64,000 bases of DNA from Tardiphaga sp051811025 (GCF_051811025.1 NZ_JBPWQE010000001.1:3038001-3102000); one strand, 5' to 3'. Positions 27,891 through 37,902 are shown, counted from the stretch's first letter. Numbers and translations are program-made. The notes: generated by a model not told the origin, from the sequence alone.

Positions 27891-28788
27891 TCATTCCCTC
27901 CGGGAGCATTTTTTTCTGAGCTGTTGGCGCGGGAGGCGCATCTGGAACGGGCGCACTGGTCAGGCCGCTATCTGCATTCTGAACCATCATGCTGATCGTG
28001 CCGCTGAGCTGACGCAGGATCGGAGCGATCTCATCCTGCAGGCGCTGCTCGTCATACATGGCGGCAAGCAGACCGATGGTGACGACCACATAGGTCTGAT
28101 ACTGCGGCGACCAGATCGGCGTCGCGATGCCGGTGATATGCGGCGTCCAAAGTCCACCTGCGAGAACGTAGCCGTTGTCACGCAGACATTCGCGATTCCC
28201 TGCGATCTTGCCGCGCAGGATCTTGGCGTCCTCGGGCATTTCGCGGGCGATATCGTTGATCAGGGCATTGCCGACGTCTTCGTCGAGCGCTGCGGTGTAG
28301 GCATGACCGGCTGCAGTCCGACCCATGGCAATGCGGCTGCCGGTGGTCGAATGCAATCCGAGCGCGTGATCGGCGCGGGCATATTCGAGATAGACCATGT
28401 GGAAACGATCGGGGATCGTGAAGCCGATCGTGCCAGGTACCTGTTCTGCAACTTCCTGCAGACGCAAGCGGATCAGGTTGCGCACCTGAAGTCCCCGCAT
28501 CATCGACGCGCTCATCGCGACCGCACTCGATCCGATGCGGTACTTCTGATCTGCAGGCAGATAGGCGAGCTGGCCCATGCGCGTCAGCGTATGCGTCAGG
28601 CGCGATACGGTGGAGCGCGGCAGGCCACAGCGATTGGAAATTTCGAGATTACCCAGCCGGGCATCATGGCCCTCGAAGCAGCGAAGAATATCAAAGGCGC
28701 GCGAGACCACCTGGATCACATCGCCGTCGCCTGCCAGATCGCTGGCGAGCATGCCTTGTTTGCTGAGCCGTTCCGAACGTCGTCCCAT
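27820..28788 (-). CDS. IclR family transcriptional regulator
   Basis: A 322-residue IclR-type regulator. The winged helix is seen in VVSRAFDILRCFEGHDARLG and CGLPRSTVSRLTHTLTRMG, followed by YRIGSSAVAMSASM. The ligand-binding domain contains GSRIAMGRTAAGHAYTAA and ECLRDNGYVLAGGLW. A Pro/Ala-rich C-terminal extension of about 45 residues overlaps the start of the carboxyltransferase gene by 71 bases in another frame. It is divergent from the biotin carrier and TRAP genes and probably controls both directions. Confidence 0.93.
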   Translation of the reverse strand: MGRRSERLSKQGMLASDLAGDGDVIQVVSRAFDILRCFEGHDARLGNLEISNRCGLPRSTVSRLTHTLTRMGQLAYLPADQKYRIGSSAVAMSASMMRGLQVRNLIRLRLQEVAEQVPGTIGFTIPDRFHMVYLEYARADHALGLHSTTGSRIAMGRTAAGHAYTAALDEDVGNALINDIAREMPEDAKILRGKIAGNRECLRDNGYVLAGGLWTPHITGIATPIWSPQYQTYVVVTIGLLAAMYDEQRLQDEIAPILRQLSGTISMMVQNADSGLTSAPVPDAPPAPTAQKKMLPEGMNELEAGTRRPRPARSLRAGDGGR

Positions 28789-29024
28789 GATGCGTTTCCC
28801 TTAAGACGACGCATCTCACGGGGAGCCAATCCGTTGGATTGCCCCGATGTGCGCCGCCGTCCCGTTCCACTCTGCGGAATTATATTCCACTTGCGGGCTA
28901 CGCTACCTCAGGCAATCTGCGGCGACAACACCAAGCTGCTCGTTTCTTCTCATTTAGGGATTGTCCGGTCGCGTCGGCGCTACACCTATAGCGAGCAGCC
29001 GCCCGCGTGATCGCGGAGAACACC

Positions 29025-29246
29025 ATGCCAGAGATCAAGATCCTCAGCGAAGTCGCCGGCCGCATCTGCTCACTGCCGCTCGCAACCGGCGATTCCGTGA
29101 ATGAGGGAGACGAAGTGGCATTTGTCGAAGCCATGAAGATGGAAATTCCGGTCGCCTCTCCTGCCGCAGGTAAAATCAAATCGATGGTCGTCGCGGTCGA
29201 TGACGTGGTCGCGGAAGGACAGTTGCTCGGCACAGTCGAGACGTGA
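29025..29246 (+). CDS. biotin carboxyl carrier-like protein
   Basis: A 73-residue stand-alone biotinyl domain. The biotin-accepting Lys38 sits in the classical VEAMKMEIPV motif, flanked by the swapped beta strands SEVAGRICSLPLATGDSVNEG and GTVET at the end. The ATG at 29025 follows GGAGAACACC. It is too short to carry a carboxylase domain, so it must partner with the carboxyltransferase at 26334-27890 and a biotin carboxylase elsewhere (inference). The TRAP genes start 178 bases downstream. Confidence 0.9.
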   Translation: MPEIKILSEVAGRICSLPLATGDSVNEGDEVAFVEAMKMEIPVASPAAGKIKSMVVAVDDVVAEGQLLGTVET

Positions 29247-29424
29247 GCAGAATGCACTGGCGGCCTCGACTGCCTTACCAATGTGCTGCGGCATTCTGTC
29301 TGAGATGGTGATCGCTTCCATCATCCAGCGAACTGCCTCAGGACATTGCCAGCGCCTGACGGCGATGACATGATCGCCGAACAATAAAAAGCAATTCGCA
29401 AAGCGAATGCATCTGGAGGGGAAA

Positions 29425-30576
29425 ATGCTTCACCGGCTCATCGCGCTGGCGTCCGTTGCCGTGCTCACTACGACTGGCGCTGTATGCGCACAGGATATCA
29501 AGCTTCCACCGACCATGGCGGTCACCGCCTATGACACCGGCACTGCCGGCTTCAACATCGCCGTCGCCGTCGGCAAGATGATGAAGGACAAATATTCCAC
29601 TGACGTGCGTGTGCTGCCTGCAGGCAATGATGTCGCGCGGCTGGCGCCATTGCGCGCCGGTCGCGCCACGATTGCCTGGATGGGCTCGGGCATCTACTTC
29701 GCGCAGGAAGGCGTGTTCGAATTCGGCGTCAAGGAATGGGGCCCACAGCCAGCGCAGGTCACGCTGTCGACCATCGACTGTAATGGTGCCTCGCTCGGCG
29801 TCGCTCGCGATATCGGCGTGAAGGACATCAAGGATCTGCGCGGCAAACGCGTCGGCTTCGTCGTCGGCTCACCTGCCCTGAACCAGAACTCGCTTGCGAT
29901 CATGGCGTTCGGCGGCCTCACAAAGGCAGACATCAAGCCGATCGAGTTCGCAAGCTACGGCGCAATGTGGAAAGGCATGGTGAACAACGACGTCGATGCA
30001 GCCTTTGCTACCACCATCACCGGCCCGGCCAAGGAAGTCGAGACATCGCCACGCGGCATCATCTGGCCGCCCCTCCCCGCGGAAGACAAGGCCGGCTGGG
30101 AACGCGTCAAGCGTGTGGCACCGTTCTTCAATCCGCATGTCGCGACCTGCGGCGCGGGCATCACGGCATCAGCGCCCGTCAACATGAGCACCTACCCCTA
30201 CCCCGTCGCGACCGTCTACGGCTCGCAGGCGGAAGATCAGATCTACGCGATCACCAAGGCGATGATCGTCAACTTTGACACCTACAAGGACAACGCACCA
30301 GGCGCGTTAGGCCTCGCTGTAAAAGCGCAATCCATGAAATGGGTCGTTCCGTTTCATCCCGGTGCCGTGAAAGCCCTCAAGGAAGCCGGCAACTGGACGC
30401 CAGAAGACCAGACCCATAACGACGGACTGCTGAAGCGGCAGGACGTCTTAAAGGCGGCATGGAGCGAATACGCCAAGGCCAGTGCATCGGCCGGTGAAAA
30501 GGAGTTTCTCGACGGCTGGATGACGGCCCGTGCGGCTGCGCTCAAGAAGGCCGGCATGCCGAACGGCTTCGAATAA
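29425..30576 (+). CDS. TAXI-type TRAP transporter solute-binding protein
   Basis: A 383-residue periplasmic receptor of the TAXI family, which feeds carboxylates to a TRAP permease. An N-terminal signal peptide ends near VCAQ. The mature sequence has MAVTAYDTGTAGFNIAVAVG, VRVLPAGNDVARLAPLRAG and LRGKRVGFVVGSPALNQNS, typical of the family. The ATG at 29425 is preceded by GGAGGGG. The fused permease gene follows 45 bases later. The substrate is unknown; the adjacent carboxylase genes suggest an organic acid. Confidence 0.92.
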   Translation: MLHRLIALASVAVLTTTGAVCAQDIKLPPTMAVTAYDTGTAGFNIAVAVGKMMKDKYSTDVRVLPAGNDVARLAPLRAGRATIAWMGSGIYFAQEGVFEFGVKEWGPQPAQVTLSTIDCNGASLGVARDIGVKDIKDLRGKRVGFVVGSPALNQNSLAIMAFGGLTKADIKPIEFASYGAMWKGMVNNDVDAAFATTITGPAKEVETSPRGIIWPPLPAEDKAGWERVKRVAPFFNPHVATCGAGITASAPVNMSTYPYPVATVYGSQAEDQIYAITKAMIVNFDTYKDNAPGALGLAVKAQSMKWVVPFHPGAVKALKEAGNWTPEDQTHNDGLLKRQDVLKAAWSEYAKASASAGEKEFLDGWMTARAAALKKAGMPNGFE

Positions 30577-30621
30577 CGTCGTTATTTTTAGCTGCAACCG
30601 CGAACAATAATCGGGGCCACT

Positions 30622-32826
30622 ATGTCAATTTCGTCACCCGATCATGCGCGGCCCGCATCCGACATTCCTGTAAAAATGGAGCTCGACGATCCGCATGGGG
30701 TCGCCGACCTCCAGGAATCCGAGGTCTCGCGCGTCCGCGCCTTGCACGGCGTATGGCGCTGGGCGCTCATACTGGCCACCCTCGCGACCATCCTGCTCTG
30801 CATCAACCAGCAATTTTCGTTGCGCTTCTTTGTCGATGTCACGCAACTCAACACCGAATATTTCTATCTACTGATCGCACTGATGCTGCCGTTCACGTTC
30901 CTGATCTTTCCGGGAACGTCAAAGGCCGATCTCGACCGAGTGCCGTGGTATGACGTCGTGCTGTTCATCGCCACTTTCGCGGCGGCGATCTTTCTGATGA
31001 TGAACATTCGCAAGGCCGCCCAATTCGGCTGGGAATTCGACGGCGCACCTAAACCCGTGATCGCCGCAGGCCTCGTGATGTGGTTCGTGCTGATGGAGGC
31101 GCTGCGCCGTACTGGCGGCTGGAGCCTGTTGCTCAGCGTCTTCCCCTTCACGCTGTATCCGCTGTTTGCCGACGCCAAATGGCTCGGACCGTTCCGCGGC
31201 ACTCAGTCGACGCTGGAGCAGACCACGGCCTATCACGTGCTGTCAGGCGAGAGCCTGCTCGGCATTCCGATCCAGGCATTTGCCGACACCGTGATCGGCT
31301 TCCTGGTGTTCGGCACCGCGCTGATGATGACCGGCGCCGGCAAGTTCTTCATCAACATTGCCTTCGCGATGTGCGGCACCTTCCGCGGCGGCGCCGCCAA
31401 AGTGTGCATCTTTGCATCCGGCCTGCTTGGCACCGTCGGCGGAAGCATCGTCTCCAACGTGCTGACCGCCGGAACAATGACGATCCCCGCAATGAAGAAA
31501 ACCGGCTTCACGCCGTCCTATTCAGGAGCGATCGAAGCCTGCGCGTCCACCGGCGCCGTGCTGGCGCCGCCGGTGCTGGGCGCGACAGCCTTCGTCATGG
31601 CGCAGTTCATGAACACGAGCTATGCCGACGTCGCCCTCGCCGCCACGATTCCGTCGATCTTGTATTACTTCGGCCTATTCGCGCAGGTCGACAGCTATGC
31701 CGCGCGCCACAAGCTCGAAGGCATCCCGCGCGAGGAACTGCCCCGCTTCATGGATGCGCTCAAGGAGGGCTGGTACTATCTCTTTGTCATCGCGATCCTT
31801 GTCGTGATGCTGTTGTACTTCAAACGCGAGAGCCACGCGCCGTTCTACGCCACCGCTTTGTTGGTTATCCTGCATCAATGGTCAGGTCCGGCACCGTGGA
31901 AGAAGGGCAACACCGCCGTCCTGGCGCTCTCGATTGTGCTGACCGGGCTGATGGTCTGGCTCGATCTGCAGAACGCTTATCTATGGGGAATGTGCATCCT
32001 CGCTGCGCTCAATGAATTCTTCCCTGGCAAGAATTGGGGCGGCGCGCGCTGGATCCACTTCCTCGAACTGAACGGCAAGACCTTCGTTGAGCTGATCGCC
32101 ATTCTCGCCGGTTGTGGGTTGCTGATCGGCGCGTTCTCGCTCACCGGCGTAATCTCGAGCCTGGCCAACGACCTTCTGGCGATCGCCGGCGGCAACGTCT
32201 TCCTGCTGCTGATCATGTGCGCCTTCACCAGCCTGATCCTCGGCCTCGGCCTGACGACAACGTCCTGCTACATTTTTCTCGCCATTCTCGTCGCGCCGGC
32301 GCTGGAAAAACTCGGCCTCAACAAGATGGCCGTGCACATGTTCATCTTCTATTGGGGCATGCTGTCGTCGATCACGCCACCGGTCGCCATCGCATCCTTT
32401 GCCGCCGCCGGCATTGCCGGCGCGCCGGCGATGAAGACCGGCTGGGAGTCGATGTGGGTCGGCAGCATCATCTATTTCATCCCGTTCTTCTTCGTGCTGA
32501 ATCCGGCGCTGCTATTGCAGGGCGATAGCCCTTACCTCGAAGCGTTCGGCCTCACCGGCCTTGCCTGTCTCGGCATCGTCTTCATCTGCGGCGGCATTCA
32601 GGGCTATCAGGCCTATGTCGGCGATCTGCGCCGTGCGGGCGCGATGGAATGGCCGCTACGTGTGCTGCTGGTGATCGGCGGCTTCGTGATGGCGACACCG
32701 GGCGGCGGCATCAATCCACTGTCGCAGTGGCAGATCATTGCCCTCGCCACCTGCATTCTGGCGCCGACGGTGCTCGTCGCGCTGGCGCTGATCAGGCGCG
32801 ACGATGCGCGGCTCGCGGTGTCATGA
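30622..32826 (+). CDS. TRAP transporter fused permease (DctQ-DctM type)
   Basis: A 734-residue inner-membrane protein combining the small (4-helix) and large (12-helix or more) TRAP subunits, the arrangement usual for TAXI systems. The large-domain motif is visible in GLLGTVGGSIVSNVLTAGTM, followed by MKKTGFTPSYSGAIEACAST and APPVLGATAFVMAQFM. The second half has TSLILGLGLTTTSCYIFLA and SITPPVAIASFAAAGIAGAP. It is in an operon with the binding protein and uses an ion gradient (family knowledge). Confidence 0.94.
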   Translation: MSISSPDHARPASDIPVKMELDDPHGVADLQESEVSRVRALHGVWRWALILATLATILLCINQQFSLRFFVDVTQLNTEYFYLLIALMLPFTFLIFPGTSKADLDRVPWYDVVLFIATFAAAIFLMMNIRKAAQFGWEFDGAPKPVIAAGLVMWFVLMEALRRTGGWSLLLSVFPFTLYPLFADAKWLGPFRGTQSTLEQTTAYHVLSGESLLGIPIQAFADTVIGFLVFGTALMMTGAGKFFINIAFAMCGTFRGGAAKVCIFASGLLGTVGGSIVSNVLTAGTMTIPAMKKTGFTPSYSGAIEACASTGAVLAPPVLGATAFVMAQFMNTSYADVALAATIPSILYYFGLFAQVDSYAARHKLEGIPREELPRFMDALKEGWYYLFVIAILVVMLLYFKRESHAPFYATALLVILHQWSGPAPWKKGNTAVLALSIVLTGLMVWLDLQNAYLWGMCILAALNEFFPGKNWGGARWIHFLELNGKTFVELIAILAGCGLLIGAFSLTGVISSLANDLLAIAGGNVFLLLIMCAFTSLILGLGLTTTSCYIFLAILVAPALEKLGLNKMAVHMFIFYWGMLSSITPPVAIASFAAAGIAGAPAMKTGWESMWVGSIIYFIPFFFVLNPALLLQGDSPYLEAFGLTGLACLGIVFICGGIQGYQAYVGDLRRAGAMEWPLRVLLVIGGFVMATPGGGINPLSQWQIIALATCILAPTVLVALALIRRDDARLAVS

Positions 32827-32861
32827 CCGCGAAGGCATTCAGGTCGATTGAAGATTGAAAG

Positions 32862-33314
32862 CTAGAAAAACTCTTCCGGGCAGGGATCGACGATCTTCCA
32901 GAGATCCATACCGTTCTTGATCTTCTTCATTTCCGGCGTGAGACCGCCGTTACGCGCAAGCCAGTCTTTCACTGGCGGCGGATAATAGGCCATCAGGTCC
33001 GAGGTGCCCTCATAGCTGATCACTTTCATGCCGAAGGTGAAAGCCTTGTCGTAATAAGCCTGATGGAAGCCGAGACTGGCGCGCGGCGTCACGCAAACCT
33101 TGTTCATCGGCACGATGCCGAACACCAGCGTGCAGGCTGAATTGCAAATGCCGTCGATAATCACCCGCTCCTTACGGTCGCGGATGCGCTCATACTTGGC
33201 CTTGTATTCCTCGACATAGCCACCGTGGTCGCGGGTGATGCGCAAATCGGCCTTGGCCGGGGCCACGGACAGCACCAGCAGGGACATCAGGGCAGGCAGC
33301 AGCGAAAGACGCAT
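32862..33314 (-). CDS. exported ClpP/crotonase-like hypothetical protein
   Basis: A 150-residue protein with a cleavable signal peptide (ends near APAKA). The core VIIDGICNSACTLVFGIVP resembles the Ser-containing segment of periplasmic ClpP-like proteins, followed by RASLGFHQAYYDKAF, where the His would be. Several such proteins occur in Rhizobiales without a known role. It is shorter than true ClpP (about 195 residues), so catalysis is uncertain. It stands between convergent TRAP genes and the ilvA gene. Confidence 0.65.
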   Translation of the reverse strand: MRLSLLPALMSLLVLSVAPAKADLRITRDHGGYVEEYKAKYERIRDRKERVIIDGICNSACTLVFGIVPMNKVCVTPRASLGFHQAYYDKAFTFGMKVISYEGTSDLMAYYPPPVKDWLARNGGLTPEMKKIKNGMDLWKIVDPCPEEFF

Positions 33315-33462
33315 CGCGTGATGAAACCGGTAAGGGACCCCAAGCCAACGCCCATTTCCGGCATCAGCACACTGCCCGACTCTGGCCGGACAGTGCTAGT
33401 ATTCGGTTAAGCATCGCCTTTGAGCGAAAAAAAGGCAGAAATCGACCCTGCCTCACCCTCGC

Positions 33463-34980
33463 CTAGCCGTTCAGGAACATCCGGTAAACCGGGTTTTGCG
33501 TTTCGTCCTCATAGGGATAGCCGAGGGAGGTCAGCCGCTGCGTTAGGGTCGGCCGGTCGGCCTGCGGGACTTCAATCCCAACCAGCACCCGGCCATAATC
33601 CGCACCGTGATTGCGGTAATGGAACAGCGTGATGTTCCAGTCCGCGCCCATCTGGTCGAGGAATTTGAGCAAGGCGCCAGGGCGCTCCGGAAACTCGAAG
33701 CGCAGGATGACCTCGTCCCGCAAAGCCGGCGGTGCTCGCCCGCCAACCATATAGCGGATGTGCAGTTTGGCGGTCTCGTCCGCGCTGATGTCCAGCACCT
33801 TATAACCGAGCGCCTGCAACTGCCCGATCAGCTCGCCCTTGTCGTTCTTCGCGCCGCTCAGCTTCAGGCCGACGAAGACATTGGCTTCCTTGGCGTCGGC
33901 GTAGCGATAGTTGAACTCGGTGATGTTGTGATTGCCGATGGTCTGGATGAAGCGGCGATAGCTGCCGGGCTGCTCGGGAATAGTGACGCCCAGCAGGATC
34001 TCGCGTGCCTCACCGACCTCGGCACGCTCTGCGACGTGCCGCAGGCGATCGAAATTCATGTTGGCGCCGCTGTTGATTGCAACCAGCGCGCCGGTGCGCG
34101 TGGGATTGTTCGCGGCATAGCTCTTCAATCCCGCCAGCGCCAAGGCGCCGGCCGGCTCCGCGATCACGCGCATATCCTCGAAAATATCCTTGATGGCAGC
34201 GCACATCTCATCTGTGTCGGCCGTGATCACATCATCGAGCAATTCGCGGCAGAGACGGAATGTTTCGACGCCGGCCTGGCGCACGGCCACACCGTCGGCA
34301 AACAAACCGACGCGATTGAGGACGACGCGCTCGCCAGCATCTATCGCGGCTTTCATCGATGCGGCATCGACTGGCTCGACACCGATGACCTTGGTCTCCG
34401 GGCGCAGAAATTTGATGAAGGACGCAACGCCCGCCGCAAGCCCGCCGCCGCCGATTGGCACGAACACCGCTTCGATTGGATCGGGATGCTGCTGCAGGAT
34501 TTCCATGCCGATGGTGCCCTGCCCCGCGATCACGTCGGGATCGTCATAGGGATGCACGAAGGTCAACTTCTGCTCGGCCTCGAGCTTGCGCGCATGCGCC
34601 GCTGCTTCGTCGAACGTGTCGCCGAACAGCACGGCATTGCCGCCATAATATCTAACAGCATCGATCTTGATCGGCGGCGTGGTCACCGGCATCACGATGG
34701 TCGCCTTGATCCCGAGCCGCTGCGCCGACAGCGCCACGCCCTGCGCATGATTGCCAGCCGACGCACAAATCACACCGGCAGCGCGCTGCTCCGCGGACAG
34801 CCCTGCAATGCGGTTGTAAGCACCGCGAATCTTGAACGAGAACACCGGCTGCAAATCCTCGCGCTTGAGCAGCACGGGGCTCCCCATGCGCGCGGTCAGC
34901 CGAACCATCGGATCCAGCGGTGTCTGGATCGCGACGTCATAGACGCGGCTGTCCAGGATTTTGCGAACGTAGTCAGTCAC
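33463..34980 (-). CDS. ilvA: threonine ammonia-lyase (threonine deaminase)
   Basis: IlvA converts threonine to 2-oxobutanoate and ammonia, the first step toward isoleucine. The 505-residue protein has the PLP Lys50 in PVFSFKIRGAYNR, SAGNHAQGVALSAQ, and the phosphate loop PIGGGGLAAGV. Two ACT-like regulatory domains follow (from about residue 325 and again near 425), as in isoleucine-inhibited biosynthetic enzymes. The start is a GTG at 34980 behind GAGGACTACCT, giving VTDYVRKIL; the longer frame upstream has no family match. Confidence 0.95.
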   Translation of the reverse strand: MTDYVRKILDSRVYDVAIQTPLDPMVRLTARMGSPVLLKREDLQPVFSFKIRGAYNRIAGLSAEQRAAGVICASAGNHAQGVALSAQRLGIKATIVMPVTTPPIKIDAVRYYGGNAVLFGDTFDEAAAHARKLEAEQKLTFVHPYDDPDVIAGQGTIGMEILQQHPDPIEAVFVPIGGGGLAAGVASFIKFLRPETKVIGVEPVDAASMKAAIDAGERVVLNRVGLFADGVAVRQAGVETFRLCRELLDDVITADTDEMCAAIKDIFEDMRVIAEPAGALALAGLKSYAANNPTRTGALVAINSGANMNFDRLRHVAERAEVGEAREILLGVTIPEQPGSYRRFIQTIGNHNITEFNYRYADAKEANVFVGLKLSGAKNDKGELIGQLQALGYKVLDISADETAKLHIRYMVGGRAPPALRDEVILRFEFPERPGALLKFLDQMGADWNITLFHYRNHGADYGRVLVGIEVPQADRPTLTQRLTSLGYPYEDETQNPVYRMFLNG

Positions 34981-35208
34981 AGGTAGTCCTCGAACATGTG
35001 GCAGAGACCGAACTGGCCACAGAACGGCTTGCCGACAGCTTGTCGGCGCAGATGGGCACCGAAATGGCCGATAAATCAAGCCTGTTTTCCAGAAAAGCAC
35101 CTATGAACGCCCGGCCGCCATTTCATGGATCGGCGTTAACGATGGTGTACGGCTCTCGGCGTATGTTGTCTTGCTGATCCAAACATTCAGAACCAGTGAT
35201 GCCCTACG

Positions 35209-36282
35209 ATGCAACTATCGCCAGCCGAAGATGCAGAAGCACCAAGATCGCAGACCGATCACACGCGTCAGGTCTGGATCGATTTTGCACGCGGTATAGG
35301 CGTCATTCTCGTGGTTTATGGCCACGTGCTCGGCGGTTTGATACCGCCGCATCTGTTTCCTGACGGACCACTCGCGCAGTGGATGAGCTATACGCTCTAT
35401 ACTTTCCACATGCCGCTGTTCTTCTTTCTCGCGGGCCTGAACGTACAGCACAGCCTCACACGCGGCGCTCGGCCGTTCCTCGCCAGCAAGGCATGGACGA
35501 TCGCCTATCCCTATGTGCTGTGGTCGCTGATCCAGGGCAGCGTGATCATGCTGATATCGCAAAACGCGAATATTCCGATCACCACCAGCGATCTCGCGGC
35601 GATCTGGTATCGGCCGATGGCGCAATTCTGGTTTCTATATGCCTTGATGATCTGCCACATACTGGCAGTGCTCATTCCCAATCGCACCATCATGATGGTC
35701 GTCGCGCTCGCTGGCCTGATCGTATTCATGCTGTTGCCGATCCGCCCCGATCTTGCGCTCACGATGCATCACCTGCCGTTCTATGTCGCAGGTCTCTATG
35801 CAACCCGCATCGTGATGGCGTGGCAGCCTTATGGGCGAACGGGCTGGACCATGTTGACCGCGATCGCCGCCGCTTTCGCTGCTGCGGTTGCCATTGGAGG
35901 ACAGCTCTCCAACTTCGATGCAAATGGCATAGCATCGCTTCCGGCATGTATTCTCGGTATCACCAGCGTGGTGCTGCTTTGCAAGTTGCTGAACGAGGCG
36001 CGACATCGCTGGCTGGCGCTCGTCGGCGTGATGTCCATGACGATCTATGTGCTGCACATCATGGCGGGGTCGGGAACGCGGATCATCATGCAGATGCTGC
36101 ACGTGCCGCCAATGCCGTGGGTCTATCTCCTCGCAGGCACCGCGGCCGGCGTGATCTTGCCCATGGTCGCCCATGTCGTGTTACAGCGGCTGAATCTGCT
36201 CGCGCCACTCGGGCTTGCGCCCCTGCCGAAGCGCAAATCTGTACCCGCTCCGCTTGTCAGCCAGGCGGCCCGATCAGACTAA
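35209..36282 (+). CDS. acyltransferase-3 family membrane protein
   Basis: A 357-residue integral membrane acyltransferase with about ten hydrophobic segments. WIDFARGIGVILVVYGHVLGG carries the conserved His in the first helix, and FHMPLFFFLAGLN is the second family motif. Members O-acetylate or otherwise acylate surface sugars and polysaccharides. The stop overlaps the convergent O-antigen-ligase-like gene by four bases. It could modify the polymer made by that neighbour, but this is inference from adjacency. Confidence 0.9.
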   Translation: MQLSPAEDAEAPRSQTDHTRQVWIDFARGIGVILVVYGHVLGGLIPPHLFPDGPLAQWMSYTLYTFHMPLFFFLAGLNVQHSLTRGARPFLASKAWTIAYPYVLWSLIQGSVIMLISQNANIPITTSDLAAIWYRPMAQFWFLYALMICHILAVLIPNRTIMMVVALAGLIVFMLLPIRPDLALTMHHLPFYVAGLYATRIVMAWQPYGRTGWTMLTAIAAAFAAAVAIGGQLSNFDANGIASLPACILGITSVVLLCKLLNEARHRWLALVGVMSMTIYVLHIMAGSGTRIIMQMLHVPPMPWVYLLAGTAAGVILPMVAHVVLQRLNLLAPLGLAPLPKRKSVPAPLVSQAARSD

Positions 36283-37721
36283 ACTCTGCCGGTTCGGATT
36301 CCGGCCTGCGCCTGCTTCAGGGGCATCGCGGCATCCTCGGCAGGTCTGACAGTCTGGTCGTGCGGACAGGCCATCGCGAAGATCATCCAGAACAGAGCGG
36401 ATATCTCACCTGACGAGATACTGGTCAGGGGCAAGTGAATCAGGATACCGCCGAGCGACAGAGCGCCGAGCACCACGCCTTCTTTGGTCGGCATCCGCCA
36501 TGCCGCAGACGTGCTCCAGACCCCGACCCAGATATAGGCTGCCAAACAGAGCAGTCCGACGGGAATGCCGAGCGTGAGCCAGCTCGCAATGATCTGGCCA
36601 TCGACCGGCATGGTTCCCGCGACACCGATATCGGTGAAGCTGAAGCCAGATCCCATCACCATGCTGTCAGGCGTATTCCACAGCGTCACGAATTCTTCGA
36701 GACGTTCGTTGCCGCTGCCATCCTCGGAACCGCTGCCAAGCGACTGCAGCCGCTCGGTGATCACTTCGCCAAACGGTGTGAACAGGACTGCGGCCATGGC
36801 TGCGCCGACGATGCCAAGCCCGGTCGCAAGCGCCCGCCGCCGCGTGGATTGAAACACCATGCAGAACACCACGGCCACCGCGAGCGCGATCCAGCCGGTC
36901 CGATACAGCGACAGCAACAAGCCCAGTGCCGCGGGCGCCAGGGCAATCAGAGACTGCCATCCCGGTCTCAGGAAGCCCAACAACAGCACCCCCGTCGCGG
37001 TGAAGGTCGCGTAAGTGGCGGGCCCGTTCATCGTGCTGAAGACGCGCACCATATAGGGCAGCGGATACCCTGCCGACAGGATCGAGGCGTAGTTCATCCA
37101 GAACCGATCCCAACTCGGCGGATCGACATATTGCCAAATGCCGTAGAGACCCGTCAGCGGCAGCACCACCAGAAAGATACGCCCCATGGCATTGACGAGT
37201 TCGCCATCGGACCTTGCGCGCTGCTGCAAAGCAATGCCGTAAAGAACGGGTGCCGCCCACTTCAACGCACCTGTCGCCGCGCTCATCCAGTCATTCTGAA
37301 AAACCGACAGCATGGCGCCGTATGCGATGCAGGCCAGCACGATAGCCGGCGCGATCAGCCAGGGATCGCGCAACTGCTCGCGGGACGACAGCAACGCCCA
37401 CAGGCTCGGTAACGGCATCAGGATAAACAGCAGCGGCCCGATCAGCATGATGCTGGCCGCGTCGTAGCCCACCGACACATCGACCACGCGCCGCACGAAT
37501 GGCGCGAAGGCAAACAGCAGAATGGCCGACTGGATATGGGCCGCGGTGCTGCGTTGCCAGGCCAGCCAGCCAGCGGCCGCACAGCCGACCACGAAGAGCG
37601 GACGCGACAGGCCGCCCAGCGCGGGACCGACCACCAAGGTCACGATCAGGAGCAGCGCAGTCGGTAGCCACCCGGACAGGACGAAATCCGCCGGACCGGA
37701 TTTGAGTCGGCCTTGATTCAT
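36279..37721 (-). CDS. O-antigen ligase/polymerase-like membrane protein
   Basis: A 480-residue protein with 10-12 predicted membrane segments and a long periplasmic loop (from about residue 200 to 240 and again near 320-350), as in the WaaL/Wzy/ExoQ group. The loop contains FSTMNGPATYATFTATGVLL and SMVMGSGFSFTD. Such proteins join or polymerise lipid-linked oligosaccharides. No glycosyltransferase or Wzx gene is next to it, so its polymer is unknown. It shares its 3' end with the acyltransferase gene. Confidence 0.8.
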   Translation of the reverse strand: MNQGRLKSGPADFVLSGWLPTALLLIVTLVVGPALGGLSRPLFVVGCAAAGWLAWQRSTAAHIQSAILLFAFAPFVRRVVDVSVGYDAASIMLIGPLLFILMPLPSLWALLSSREQLRDPWLIAPAIVLACIAYGAMLSVFQNDWMSAATGALKWAAPVLYGIALQQRARSDGELVNAMGRIFLVVLPLTGLYGIWQYVDPPSWDRFWMNYASILSAGYPLPYMVRVFSTMNGPATYATFTATGVLLLGFLRPGWQSLIALAPAALGLLLSLYRTGWIALAVAVVFCMVFQSTRRRALATGLGIVGAAMAAVLFTPFGEVITERLQSLGSGSEDGSGNERLEEFVTLWNTPDSMVMGSGFSFTDIGVAGTMPVDGQIIASWLTLGIPVGLLCLAAYIWVGVWSTSAAWRMPTKEGVVLGALSLGGILIHLPLTSISSGEISALFWMIFAMACPHDQTVRPAEDAAMPLKQAQAGIRTGRV

Positions 37722-37825
37722 AAAGGCAGACTATCGCGAGCAGCCTCCCGACGTTAGGCAAAACCGCTGCGCTCCCCCATCGCGGGGCTAGCTTTTGCGA
37801 CTTTCGCCGCTATGGTGCCGCCGTC

Positions 37826-37902
37826 GCACTCGTAGCTCAGCTGGATAGAGCATCGGATTTCGATTCCGAGGGTCGGGCGTTCGAATCGCTCCGAGTGCAC
37901 CA
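37826..37902 (+). tRNA. tRNA-Arg, anticodon TCG, CCA encoded
   Basis: The 77-base cloverleaf starts GCACTCG and closes with CGAGTGC, then ACCA. The D arm is AGCTCAGCTGGATAGAGC. The anticodon stem TCGGA/TCCGA holds loop TTTCGAT with anticodon TCG, reading CGA. The T arm is GGGCG TTCGAAT CGCTC. Integrase-derived sequence begins about 140 bases downstream, so its 3' end is a likely former attachment site. Confidence 0.97.
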
